NCBI RefSeq assembly: GCF_001984105.1
Contig: NZ_MTQM01000008.1
Span: forward strand, 496,001 to 560,000
DNA from: Microbacterium sp. CSI-V
Lineage (GTDB): Bacteria; Actinomycetota; Actinomycetes; Actinomycetales; Microbacteriaceae
Reading direction: 5' to 3'
Length of the DNA stretch: 64,000 nucleotides
The position numbers were made by a program, and so were the translations under genes. The notes below the pieces were generated by a model. That model saw nothing but the letters and a program-made list of their open reading frames with translations, was not told the origin of the DNA and ran no database searches. Position 1 is the stretch's first letter, and every line of letters starts with the position of its first letter. Below are positions 1 to 8,662 of the stretch, piece by piece.

Positions 1-21
1 TCGATCCGTCGGTGGGCGACC

Positions 22-1197
22 TCACCGCTCCAGCACGACGGCGAGGCCCTGGCCCACGCCGATGCAGATCGCGACGACCGCGACTCCCGAGCCGCGGCGC
101 GCGAGCTCGTGCGCCGCGCGGCCGATGATGCGGCCGCCGGACGCGCCGAGCGGGTGCCCGATCGCGAGCGCCCCGCCGTGCACGTTGAGCTTCTCGGGGT
201 CGAGGTCGGGCCACCCGGCCAGGCACGCGAGCGACTGCGACGCGAAGGCCTCGTTGAGCTCGACGAAATCGACGTCGGCCCACGTCTTCCCGGCGCGTGC
301 GAGAGCCTTGTTCGCGGCCTCGATCGGGGCGATCGGGAACACGTGGGGGTCGACACCGTGGGCCGCGCGACCCGCGATGCGCGCGAGCGGCTCGGCATCC
401 AGAGCTCCCTCGCCGCCGATGAGCACGGCGGAGGCTCCGTCGTTGATCGGCGACGAGTTGCCGGCCGTGACGCTCCCCTGCCCGTCGGCGGCGAACAGCG
501 CCTTCAGGCCCGAGAGCTTCTCGACGGAGGTGTCGTCGCGGATGCCCTCGTCGCGGGTGAGCGCGACGCCGGGCACGGCCACGATCTCGCCGTCGAAGAC
601 GCCCGCGGCCCACGCGGATGCCGCACGCTGGTGCGACCGCACGGCGAAGGCATCCTGCGCCTCCCGCGTGATGCCCCACTCGCGCGCGATCTTCTCGGCG
701 GATTCGCCGTTCGAGATCGTCCACTGCTTCGGCAGGGCGGGGTTGGTCATGCGCCACCCGATCGCGGTGTTCCACATGGTCGCGTTGCCGACCGCCGGGA
801 AGGGCTTCGCGGCCTTCTCCACGACGTACGGCGCACGGCTCATCGATTCGACACCGCCGGCCAGCACGATGTCGGCGTCGCCGGACTCGATCGCGCGCGA
901 CCCCTGGATCACGGCCTCGAGCGAGGACGCGCAGAGCCGGTTCACGGTGGCGCCCGTGACCGACGTCGGGAAGCCGGCCAGCAGCGCGCCGAAACGGGCG
1001 ACGTTGCGGTTGTCCTCCCCGGCCTGGTTGGCATCCCCGAAGACGACGTCGTCGATGCGGGCGGGGTCGAGTCCGGTGCGCTCGACCGCCGCCTTCATCA
1101 CCAGCGCGGCCAGATCGTCGGGGCGAACGGATGCCAGGGCTCCCCCGGCGCGACCGAAGGGCGTGCGGACGGCGTCGTAGACGTAGCTGGCGGTCAT
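22..1197 (-). CDS. pcaF: Beta-ketoadipyl-CoA thiolase / acetyl-CoA acyltransferase
   Basis: A 391-residue thiolase, full length for the family. It is expected to cleave 3-oxoadipyl-CoA with CoA into succinyl-CoA and acetyl-CoA in the cytoplasm. The nucleophilic cysteine is C89 in the context NRLCASS. The C-terminal half carries GHPLGASGG with the catalytic histidine, and CIGVGQG with the second active-site cysteine. It is the last gene of a three-gene minus-strand operon behind the two CoA-transferase subunits, with one base between the pcaJ stop and this ATG. That neighbourhood is why the beta-ketoadipate role is preferred over a generic acetoacetyl-CoA thiolase; sequence alone does not separate the two. 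Confidence 0.85.
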   Translation of the reverse strand: MTASYVYDAVRTPFGRAGGALASVRPDDLAALVMKAAVERTGLDPARIDDVVFGDANQAGEDNRNVARFGALLAGFPTSVTGATVNRLCASSLEAVIQGSRAIESGDADIVLAGGVESMSRAPYVVEKAAKPFPAVGNATMWNTAIGWRMTNPALPKQWTISNGESAEKIAREWGITREAQDAFAVRSHQRAASAWAAGVFDGEIVAVPGVALTRDEGIRDDTSVEKLSGLKALFAADGQGSVTAGNSSPINDGASAVLIGGEGALDAEPLARIAGRAAHGVDPHVFPIAPIEAANKALARAGKTWADVDFVELNEAFASQSLACLAGWPDLDPEKLNVHGGALAIGHPLGASGGRIIGRAAHELARRGSGVAVVAICIGVGQGLAVVLER

Positions 1198-1198
1198 G

Positions 1199-1846
1199 TC
1201 AGGCTCCTTGCTCGATCAGCGTGAGACCGAGCAGTTCCCCGATCTCGGCGTGCGTGTTGTCGCCGAACAGTTCCCGCACGCGGAAGCCGTCGGGGGTGAC
1301 GTCGAAGACGCCGTGGTCGGTGTAGACGCGGGAGACGCAGCCGACGCCGGTGAGCGGGTAGGTGCACGCCTCGACCAGCTTGGGGGCGCCCTGCTTGGTG
1401 AGCAGGTCGGTCATGACGTAGACGTCCTTCGCGCCGATCGCGAGGTCCATTGCCCCGCCGACGGCCGGAATCGCCCCGGGCTCGCCGGTCGACCAGTTCG
1501 CCAGATCACCGGATGCCGAGACCTGGAAGGCCCCCAGAACGCACACGTCGAGGTGCCCGCCGCGCATCATGGCGAAGGAGTCGGCGTGGTGGAAGTACGC
1601 GGCTCCGGCGAGCGCCGTGACCGGCTGCTTTCCGGCGTTGATGAGGTCGGGATCGACCGATCCCTCGACCGGCGCGGGGCCCATGCCCAACATTCCGTTC
1701 TCGGTATGCAGCACGATCTCGAGCCCCTCGGGCAGGTAGTCCGCCACGAGCGTCGGGGCTCCGATGCCGAGGTTCACCACGGCTCCCTCGGGGATGTCGG
1801 ATGCCACGCGCGCGGCGAGCGCGGTGCGGGAGACGCGGGTGGTCAT
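1199..1846 (-). CDS. pcaJ: 3-oxoadipate CoA-transferase, beta subunit
   Basis: A 215-residue family I CoA-transferase B subunit. With the A subunit it moves CoA from succinyl-CoA to 3-oxoadipate, feeding the thiolase encoded next. The catalytic glutamate is E49 in HTENGMLG, which forms the covalent glutamyl-CoA intermediate in this family. The chosen ATG overlaps the pcaI stop as ATGA, so the two subunits are probably translationally coupled. A longer in-frame reading is possible but its extra residues are arginine-rich and look like antisense noise. A succinyl-CoA:acetoacetate transferase is the main alternative. Confidence 0.85.
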   Translation of the reverse strand: MTTRVSRTALAARVASDIPEGAVVNLGIGAPTLVADYLPEGLEIVLHTENGMLGMGPAPVEGSVDPDLINAGKQPVTALAGAAYFHHADSFAMMRGGHLDVCVLGAFQVSASGDLANWSTGEPGAIPAVGGAMDLAIGAKDVYVMTDLLTKQGAPKLVEACTYPLTGVGCVSRVYTDHGVFDVTPDGFRVRELFGDNTHAEIGELLGLTLIEQGA

Positions 1847-2589
1847 GAGTCCGCTCCGTTCCGGGCGAGCGGGCGCCCCTCGATGTCGACGCCGCCGACG
1901 AAGACGCCGTCCTGCAGCCACCGGCGCTCACCCACGGCCACGACCCGGTCGACGTACAGCCCGGGCGTGACGACGGCCTCGGGGTCGAGGTCGCCGAGCG
2001 GCACGATCTCGTCGACCTGCACCACGGTGGTCCTCGCCGCGGCGGCCATGATCGGCCCGAAGTTGCGCGCGGTCTCGCGGTAGACGAGGTTGCCCCACCG
2101 ATCGGCGCGGTAGGCGCTGACGAGCGCGACGTCGGCGTGGATCGGGTACTCGAGGACGTAGTCGCGGCCGTCGATGCGCCGCGTCTCCTTACCCTCGGCG
2201 AGCTGGGTGCCGAACCCGGTCGGCGTGAAGAAGCCGCCGATTCCGGCGCCGGCCGCGCGAATGCGCTCGGCGAGGTTCCCCTGCGGCACGAGTTCGAGCT
2301 CGATCCTGCCGTCGCGGTACAGGCCGTCGAAGACCCGCGAGTCGCTCTGCCGCGGGAAGGAGCAGATCATCTTGCGCACCTGGCCGGCCGCGAGCAGCGC
2401 CGCGAGTCCGGTGTCGCCGTTGCCGGCGTTGTTGTTGACGACGGTGAGGTCGCGGGCGCCGTGCGCGATGAGCGCGTCGATGAGTTCGACGGGCTGTCCG
2501 GCACGGCCGAATCCGCCGATCATCACGGTCGAGCCGTCGGCGATGCCCGCCACGGCCGCCGCGACGTCGGGAACGGTCTTGTCGATCAT
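1843..2589 (-). CDS. pcaI: 3-oxoadipate CoA-transferase, alpha subunit
   Basis: A 248-residue CoA-transferase A subunit, the partner of the B subunit that overlaps its stop. The N-terminal glycine-rich segment IGGFGRAGQPVELIDAL is the family's CoA-binding signature. The ATG at 2589 is preferred because the protein then begins MIDKTV, as homologues do, and because tandem operator-like repeats lie directly upstream. It is the first gene of the operon and was probably named through linkage with pcaF: together the three genes convert 3-oxoadipate to succinyl-CoA and acetyl-CoA during catabolism of aromatic compounds. Confidence 0.85.
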   Translation of the reverse strand: MIDKTVPDVAAAVAGIADGSTVMIGGFGRAGQPVELIDALIAHGARDLTVVNNNAGNGDTGLAALLAAGQVRKMICSFPRQSDSRVFDGLYRDGRIELELVPQGNLAERIRAAGAGIGGFFTPTGFGTQLAEGKETRRIDGRDYVLEYPIHADVALVSAYRADRWGNLVYRETARNFGPIMAAAARTTVVQVDEIVPLGDLDPEAVVTPGLYVDRVVAVGERRWLQDGVFVGGVDIEGRPLARNGADS

Positions 2590-2598
2590 GGTTCCTCT

Positions 2599-2633
2599 GT
2601 TCGTTGAGCGAACGCCTGTTCGTTTGGCGAGCA
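2599..2633. promoter_or_regulatory. Tandem operator-like repeats upstream of pcaI
   Basis: Two related 16-bp copies, TGTTCGTTgAGCGAAC (2599-2614) and TGTTCGTTtGGCGAGC (2618-2633), are spaced 19 bp, nearly two helical turns. They begin 10 bases upstream of the pcaI start. IclR-family regulators of pca genes bind tandem sites of this general kind, so a PcaR-like protein is a reasonable guess. The regulator gene is not in the window. Confidence 0.5.
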
Positions 2634-2906
2634 TATCGCGGATGCCGCGAGCGCACCAGAGCCACCCGAGTCGGGTTTGACGCGCGGTCGGTCGTCCATT
2701 CGGATGACTTTCTTTGCGCTCTCCACCCGGCCGTGCGTCGGATTCGTGGCCGAACCCCGCGATATTCCGCGGAACTCGACTCGGCGGGGGTGAGAAGGCC
2801 GCGGAGAGGCGGGCAAGAGCCGGGGTTACCGTCGCACGCAGGGACATCCGCTCACGCGTCGACGGTCTCGATGCAAGCGGCATCCGCTCGGGTCGGATGC
2901 CGAGGC

Positions 2907-2939
2907 GGGCGGGGGCTGTATTGGGGGCAGCCCCCGCCC
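2907..2939. terminator. Hairpin downstream of the two-component operon
   Basis: A perfect 12-bp inverted repeat (GGGCGGGGGCTG at 2907-2918, complement at 2928-2939) with a 9-base loop. It lies about 60 bases beyond the response-regulator stop. No T tract follows, so termination is inferred from position and stem strength. The rest of 2634-2997 shows no gene; it holds the pcaI upstream region and this hairpin. Confidence 0.45.
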
Positions 2940-2997
2940 CTCCCTCTTCCCGCCGAGATCACCTCACCGCGGCGACCGCGGCGAAGCGTGATGGGAT

Positions 2998-3681
2998 TCA
3001 TCCATTCGGATGAGCCGCGAGCACGGAACGCACCCGGACGCCCCACAGCGCAAGTTGGGTGCGGTCGGCGGCGCCGGTCTTCCGCATCGACGACTGCACA
3101 TGGCTCCGGACGGTGTTGATCGACACGACGAGTTCCGCCGCGAGCTGTTCGTTCGAGGTGATCCCGTCGCTGAGGAGGCTGACGACGCGCGCCTCCGATG
3201 GGCTGAGGGATGCCGCTGTGGCCCGGTCCTGGTCGGTGATGCGGCGCCGGGCGATGTCGGTGAGGACCGAGCGCGTCACCCGCGAGGACATCAGCGCCTC
3301 ACCTCGGTGCGCGGCGCGGATGGCATCGACGAGCTGCGAGCTGTCGTGGGTCTTGAGCAGGTATCCCGACGCCCCACTGCTCAGAGCGCTCATCACCAGA
3401 TGGTCCTCGCCGTGGCTGGTCAGCGCGATGACGCGGGTGCTGCCCCCCGACTCCTCGACGACCGTGCGTGTGGCGTCGATGCCGTTCATCTCGGGCATCT
3501 CCAGGTCCATCAGCACGACGTCCGCGTGCTCGGCGAGCGCACCTTTCACGGCGTCGCGACCGGTGGCCGCCTCGCCCACGACGGTGATCCCGTCCGCGTT
3601 CTCCAGTCGGAGTCGCACGCCGCGACGGAACGGACGGTTGTCGTCGGCGATGAGCACCCTGATCGATGCGCTTTCCGTCAC
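2998..3681 (-). CDS. NarL/FixJ-family response regulator
   Basis: A 227-residue two-component regulator. The receiver domain (about residues 7-125) has the phosphoacceptor D59 in VVLMDLEMPEMNG and the conserved switch/lysine region LTSHGEDH...GYLLKTH. The C-terminal LuxR-type helix-turn-helix (about 160-215) carries SPSEARVVSLLSDG and INTVRSHV. The GTG start lies one base after the kinase stop, so the pair is one operon and the upstream sensor is its likely phosphodonor. The regulated genes are unknown; nothing adjacent points to a specific stimulus. Confidence 0.88.
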   Translation of the reverse strand: MTESASIRVLIADDNRPFRRGVRLRLENADGITVVGEAATGRDAVKGALAEHADVVLMDLEMPEMNGIDATRTVVEESGGSTRVIALTSHGEDHLVMSALSSGASGYLLKTHDSSQLVDAIRAAHRGEALMSSRVTRSVLTDIARRRITDQDRATAASLSPSEARVVSLLSDGITSNEQLAAELVVSINTVRSHVQSSMRKTGAADRTQLALWGVRVRSVLAAHPNG

Positions 3682-3682
3682 G

Positions 3683-4987
3683 TCATGCCTCCATCGTCCG
3701 GGGAAGCGGAATCTCCACCTCCACGCGCCAGCCCCCCGTGCCGTCGGCCCCCGCCGCGAGCGTCCCGTCGACGAGAGTGAGCTTCTGGCGCAGGTTATCC
3801 AACCCCCAGCCCAGCCCGAGACCAGGTTCGTCCGTCCGCGGCCGGCGCGGAGGACCGTTGTGCACGACCGCGACGAGACGGTCCGGCCGAATCCGCACCT
3901 GGATGCCGATCGGCGCGCCGGCCGCGTGCTTGGCGGCGTTCGACAGAGCCTCCTGGATGGCGCGGTAGGCGGTCGTCGACACCACCGCCGGCAGGACCTC
4001 CGGGTCGCCTTCGATCTCGGCCGAGACCTCTTTGCCGCGCTCTCGCCAGAATTCCACGAGCCCCTCGACGTGGCGCAGATCGGGTGTGGGTGTGTGCGCC
4101 GTGGCCTCGACGGCACGCAGATCCCCGAGCGCACCGTAGAGGCTCGCCGCGGCGTAGCGGCCCTCCGCGCGCACCTCGTCGATGAGTTGGAGCGCCTGCT
4201 GTGGATGCGCGGGCGCCAGGTCCGCCGAGGCATCGCACAGCGACACCAGCCCGGCGAGGTGCTGACCGGCGACGTCATGGAGTTCCTGGGCGATGCGTCC
4301 CCGCTCCGCCGCCCTCGACGCCTCGATCGCCTCGGCCTGCTGCACTTGGATGTCCGCGGCCCGTCGACGCTCGCGCTCGGCCCGCCGCTCGAGCACGGCG
4401 TAAAGAGCGCCGAGCGCCACCCCGGCGAAGGACAGGGATGCCAACGACACCCCCTCCGTGAGCAGGAACGCGGTGACCGCCTCCGGGGGCGCCCCCACGC
4501 TCGCCGCCCACCCGCCGAGCGCCACGGCGGACACGGCGACGGTTCCGGCCGCCCACGTCGCCGCGACGGGGATCCGACGCGCGCTGCCCAGCGCTGCCAT
4601 CGAGATCGCGATGACCAACTGCATCGGTGTCGCCCAGGTGGGCACACCGAGCGCGACCGCCACCACGAGATAACACGCCACCGCGCCCAGCATCCCGAGC
4701 TCGGGTCGCGTCCCCGACCGGGACACGCACACCGCTTGTGCGAGGCAGATGAACGCCGTCAACGCGATGACCGCCTGGGGCGGCAGAGTGTGGTCCCACT
4801 GGCCCGTGCCACTGAAGATCGCGAGCACGGGATCGCTGCAGACCTGCACCACCGTCGCCACGAAGACGACCGCGACGAAGACGGGGGACCGCAGCGTACG
4901 CGCCACGGCGCTGATCGGAGGCGTGACGACCGCCTCGGTGGCGGTCTCGTCGAGCAGCGTCCCGGGCTCCGACAGACGGGTCGTCAT
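3683..4987 (-). CDS. NarL-type sensor histidine kinase
   Basis: A 434-residue membrane sensor. The N-terminal half (about residues 30-190) has several hydrophobic segments consistent with five or six transmembrane helices and no large extracellular domain, resembling DesK/LiaS-type intramembrane sensors. A basic coiled linker (190-215) leads to the HisKA_3 dimerisation helix, where H227 in ERGRIAQELHDV is the phosphorylation site. The C-terminal HATPase domain shows GLGLGWGLDNL. It starts at the ATG at 4987, since upstream in-frame residues are antisense to the toxin-antitoxin genes. The stimulus cannot be read from sequence. Confidence 0.85.
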   Translation of the reverse strand: MTTRLSEPGTLLDETATEAVVTPPISAVARTLRSPVFVAVVFVATVVQVCSDPVLAIFSGTGQWDHTLPPQAVIALTAFICLAQAVCVSRSGTRPELGMLGAVACYLVVAVALGVPTWATPMQLVIAISMAALGSARRIPVAATWAAGTVAVSAVALGGWAASVGAPPEAVTAFLLTEGVSLASLSFAGVALGALYAVLERRAERERRRAADIQVQQAEAIEASRAAERGRIAQELHDVAGQHLAGLVSLCDASADLAPAHPQQALQLIDEVRAEGRYAAASLYGALGDLRAVEATAHTPTPDLRHVEGLVEFWRERGKEVSAEIEGDPEVLPAVVSTTAYRAIQEALSNAAKHAAGAPIGIQVRIRPDRLVAVVHNGPPRRPRTDEPGLGLGWGLDNLRQKLTLVDGTLAAGADGTGGWRVEVEIPLPRTMEA

Positions 4988-5160
4988 GAGGGGTCCCGTC
5001 GAGCCGCGATGAGGGTGAGGTGAAGCCGGTACGTCATAGGCGGCATTCTCCCGGCCCCCGGGTGAGTCCGCGCCGGGGCGAGCCGCGAAGGCGCGGATCC
5101 GCGGAGCTCCGTGCTTCCCGGACCGCCGAGGGCACCGGTGTTGCACCGGAGTATCGGTGG

Positions 5161-5175
5161 TACACTCCCCCCCCC
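5161..5175 (+). promoter_or_regulatory. Promoter -10 and C9 tract at antitoxin start
   Basis: The hexamer TACACT (5161-5166), extended as TGG-TACACT, is followed by nine consecutive C residues (5167-5175) and then the antitoxin ATG at 5176. With transcription starting about 7-10 bases past the -10, the mRNA would begin at or next to the start codon, giving a leaderless transcript. A TTGCAC at 5141-5146 is only 14 bases upstream and is a poor -35. Confidence 0.5.
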
Positions 5176-5439
5176 ATGCCCACAACCCGCACGCGTACGC
5201 AGGTGACGCATACGCCCGAGATCGAAGAGGCGTTGCGCATCGCCCGTCGGCGTTGGCCCGGCGAGAATCCGTCCGTGCTGCTGACGCACCTGGTTTTGGA
5301 AGGCGCGCGGACCATCGAGGCGCTGGAGCCGACGCTGACGGCGAGTCGGCGCAGACACCTCGACGCGCTGATCGCAGACTTCGCGGGCATCTACCCCGAG
5401 GGCTATCTCGATGACCTTCGCACGGAGTGGCCCGAATGA
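5176..5439 (+). CDS. VapB-like antitoxin
   Basis: An 87-residue protein directly upstream of a PIN-domain toxin and overlapping it as ATGA. The N-terminus is basic (TTRTRTQVTHTPEIEEAL), followed by helices that resemble the short antitoxins paired with VapC enzymes; the C-terminal acidic stretch probably binds and inhibits the toxin. There is no Shine-Dalgarno sequence before the ATG, only a run of nine C residues. Antitoxins of this class usually autoregulate their operon. The exact DNA-binding family was not identified. Confidence 0.65.
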   Translation: MPTTRTRTQVTHTPEIEEALRIARRRWPGENPSVLLTHLVLEGARTIEALEPTLTASRRRHLDALIADFAGIYPEGYLDDLRTEWPE

Positions 5440-5828
5440 TCGTGCTGGATGCCGGCGTGATCATCGCCCTCCTCTCGCCCGGCGACGTCCACCACGAAAA
5501 CGCGAAGAACTTCTTCGCCGTGGAACGCGGGCCGTTCTCGATGCACGCACTCACGGCCGCCGAGACCCTCGCCGGCCCAGCGAAGCGTGGCCAGGACGCC
5601 GCGTTGTGGTCGCACCTGCAGAACCTCGGAGTCCAGGTGACGACGATCGGCCCCACCGAGCCCCTCCTTCTGGCGCGCCTGCGTGCGGAACACGGACTCA
5701 AGATGCCGGACACCTGCGTCCTGGCCACCGCGACACACATCGGCGCGCCCCTGGCGACGTTGGACGACCGCCTGGGCGGGGTCGCCGCCACGCTCGGTCT
5801 GCGGCATCCTCTGCCCGACGCACCCTGA
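5436..5828 (+). CDS. VapC-like PIN-domain toxin (putative ribonuclease)
   Basis: A 130-residue PIN-domain protein, typical length for VapC. The acidic metal-binding set is visible: D5 in IVLDAG, E43 in TAAETLAG, D92 in MPDTCVLATA and D110/D111 in TLDDRLGG. The family cleaves RNA, often tRNA, in a Mg2+-dependent way. The ATG at 5436 is chosen because it overlaps the antitoxin stop as ATGA; a GTG three codons earlier is also in frame. A strong bidirectional terminator follows, separating the pair from the tRNA-Leu gene. Confidence 0.78.
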   Translation: MIVLDAGVIIALLSPGDVHHENAKNFFAVERGPFSMHALTAAETLAGPAKRGQDAALWSHLQNLGVQVTTIGPTEPLLLARLRAEHGLKMPDTCVLATATHIGAPLATLDDRLGGVAATLGLRHPLPDAP

Positions 5829-5857
5829 CCCTCGCCAGCCCTCCCGCTCCCACAGAC

Positions 5858-5897
5858 AACGAAGAAGGCCCCGGATGAATCCGGGGCCTTCTTCGTT
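5858..5897. terminator. Bidirectional terminator between vapC-like gene and tRNA-Leu
   Basis: A near-perfect 19-bp inverted repeat with a two-base loop, running from AACGAAGAAGGCCCC to GGGGCCTTCTTCGTT. It ends with T residues in both directions. It serves the toxin gene on the plus strand and the tRNA on the minus strand. Confidence 0.85.
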
Positions 5898-5900
5898 CTG

Positions 5901-5984
5901 TGCGCGAGGGGGGACTTGAACCCCCACGCCCTTGCGGGCACTGGCACCTGAAGCCAGCGCGTCTACCTATTCCGCCACTCGCGC
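5901..5984 (-). tRNA. tRNA-Leu (CAG)
   Basis: An 84-nt type II tRNA with long variable arm. The acceptor arm pairs GCGCGAG with CTCGCGC and ends with A73. The anticodon stem CTGGC/GCCAG holds the loop TTCAGGT, so the anticodon is CAG, reading CUG leucine codons. The T arm GGGGGTTCAAGTCCCCC is intact. CCA is not encoded in the DNA. Confidence 0.95.
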
Positions 5985-6137
5985 GAGTCGCTGCGTCCAC
6001 GGATGCCGCAGACTCAACTTCCCGAGAATATCACGGCCACGGACCCCCGATGAAACGTGTCCGGGACCGGCATCCATGACCTGTCCAGGCGTGCTGACTA
6101 CGATGTGGCTACTGGTCTGCCTGCCTGAAGGAGTCTC

Positions 6138-6875
6138 GTGGGGCTACTCGACAGTTTCGAGAAGGGTCTCGAACGCGCCGTCAACGGTGCGTTCGCGAAG
6201 ACCTTCCGCAGTGGCATCCAGCCCGTGGAGATCGCCTCCGCGCTGCGGAGCGAGCTCGACAAGAACGCCGTCGTCGTGAGCCGTGAGCGCATCCTCGCGC
6301 CGAACGCCTTCACGGTGCGCCTGTCGCCCGCGGACGACGAGAAGATGAGCGCCCTCGGCTCGACCCTCGTGACCGAACTCGACACCCTCGTCAAGCAGCA
6401 CGCCCGCACGCAGGGGTATTCGTTCGCCGGACCGGTGACGATCTCGGTCGAGCGCGACACCTCACTGTCGACCGGCACCCTTCGTGTGGATTCGCGCACG
6501 AGCGAGGGTCAGGTGTCGTGGCGCGGAGTCGTCGACATCAACGGCACCCGCCACCCGCTCGTGAAGGCCCGCACGGTCATCGGCCGCGGCAGCGACGCCG
6601 ACATCACGATCCCCGACGCCGGCACGAGCCGCAAGCACGTCGAGATCCTGTGGGACGGCGAGCGCGCGATGGTCCGCGACCTCGGCTCGACCAACGGAAC
6701 GACCCTGAACGGGCGCAAGGTCTCGGAGGCCGCGCTTCCTCCGGACTCGACCATCTCGATCGGCCGCACCGCTATCGTCTTCCGTGTGGTCGCGCAGGCA
6801 CAGACCGCACGGCGCGCGGCGCCGTCCGATGCGACGCAGCTGTTCGACGTCCGGGACCGGGGGCCCCTGTCATGA
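6138..6875 (+). CDS. fhaA: FhaA-like DUF3662/FHA-domain protein
   Basis: A 245-residue protein with the FhaA arrangement: an N-terminal DUF3662 domain (about 1-115, MGLLDSFEKGLERAVNGAFAK) and a C-terminal FHA domain (about 145-225) with GRGSDADI, SRKHVEI and STNGT, the phosphothreonine-binding residues. FHA domains bind phosphorylated partners of PknA/PknB. It is much shorter than the mycobacterial protein because the long low-complexity linker is nearly absent. It heads the operon; AAGGAG lies just before the GTG and the stop overlaps fhaB as ATGA. Confidence 0.88.
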   Translation: MGLLDSFEKGLERAVNGAFAKTFRSGIQPVEIASALRSELDKNAVVVSRERILAPNAFTVRLSPADDEKMSALGSTLVTELDTLVKQHARTQGYSFAGPVTISVERDTSLSTGTLRVDSRTSEGQVSWRGVVDINGTRHPLVKARTVIGRGSDADITIPDAGTSRKHVEILWDGERAMVRDLGSTNGTTLNGRKVSEAALPPDSTISIGRTAIVFRVVAQAQTARRAAPSDATQLFDVRDRGPLS

Positions 6876-7414
6876 GTCCACTGACTCTTCTTCTTCTGCA
6901 GGGCGGCTTCCTCGTCCTGCTGTGGTTCTTCGTGTTCGGCGTCGTCTATTCGCTGCGCGCCGATCTGTTCGGCGTGAAGGTGCGGAAGCTCCCCGAGCCC
7001 GCGGCATCCGCCCCGGCTTCGGCCGCACCCGCCCCCACGTCGTCGCCGAATGCCGAGACGACGCAAGTGAAGCGCCCCGCCCCGCCGGCCGCCGCGCCCG
7101 CCGGCGGTCTCGCGACCACCGCGTCGGTCTCGCGCATCGTCATCACGAGCGGCCCCAAGGCCGGACTCGAGCTCCCCCTCGGCACCGAGCCCCTCACCAT
7201 CGGCCGTTCGAGCGAGTCGGGCCTGGTCATCCGCGACGACTACACCTCCAGCCACCACGCACGACTCGTGCTGTGGGGCGACCAGTGGATGCTGCAGGAC
7301 CTCGACTCCACGAACGGAACCACCCACGACGGGGCACGCGTGGCATCCCCGGTCCAGGTGAAGGTGGGCGCCCCGATCAAGGTGGGCGCGACGACCTTCG
7401 AGTTGCGGAAGTAA
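6872..7414 (+). CDS. fhaB: FhaB-like membrane FHA-domain protein
   Basis: A 180-residue FHA protein. A single N-terminal transmembrane helix (about 5-25, LLLLQGGFLVLLWFFVFGVV) is followed by an Ala/Pro-rich linker and a C-terminal FHA domain (about 95-178) with IGRSSESG, SSHHARL and STNGT. In mycobacteria the homologue (FipA/FhaB) is phosphorylated by PknA/B and acts at the division site. It overlaps the fhaA stop and is followed after nine bases by the phosphatase. Confidence 0.87.
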   Translation: MSPLTLLLLQGGFLVLLWFFVFGVVYSLRADLFGVKVRKLPEPAASAPASAAPAPTSSPNAETTQVKRPAPPAAAPAGGLATTASVSRIVITSGPKAGLELPLGTEPLTIGRSSESGLVIRDDYTSSHHARLVLWGDQWMLQDLDSTNGTTHDGARVASPVQVKVGAPIKVGATTFELRK

Positions 7415-7423
7415 CCCGCCTCC

Positions 7424-8658
<1,235 letters not shown>

Positions 8659-8662
<4 letters not shown>

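Noticed and set aside
2604..3119. A possible gene upstream of pcaI on the plus strand
   Set aside because: It has no family resemblance, overlaps the regulator gene antisense, and covers the operator and terminator.
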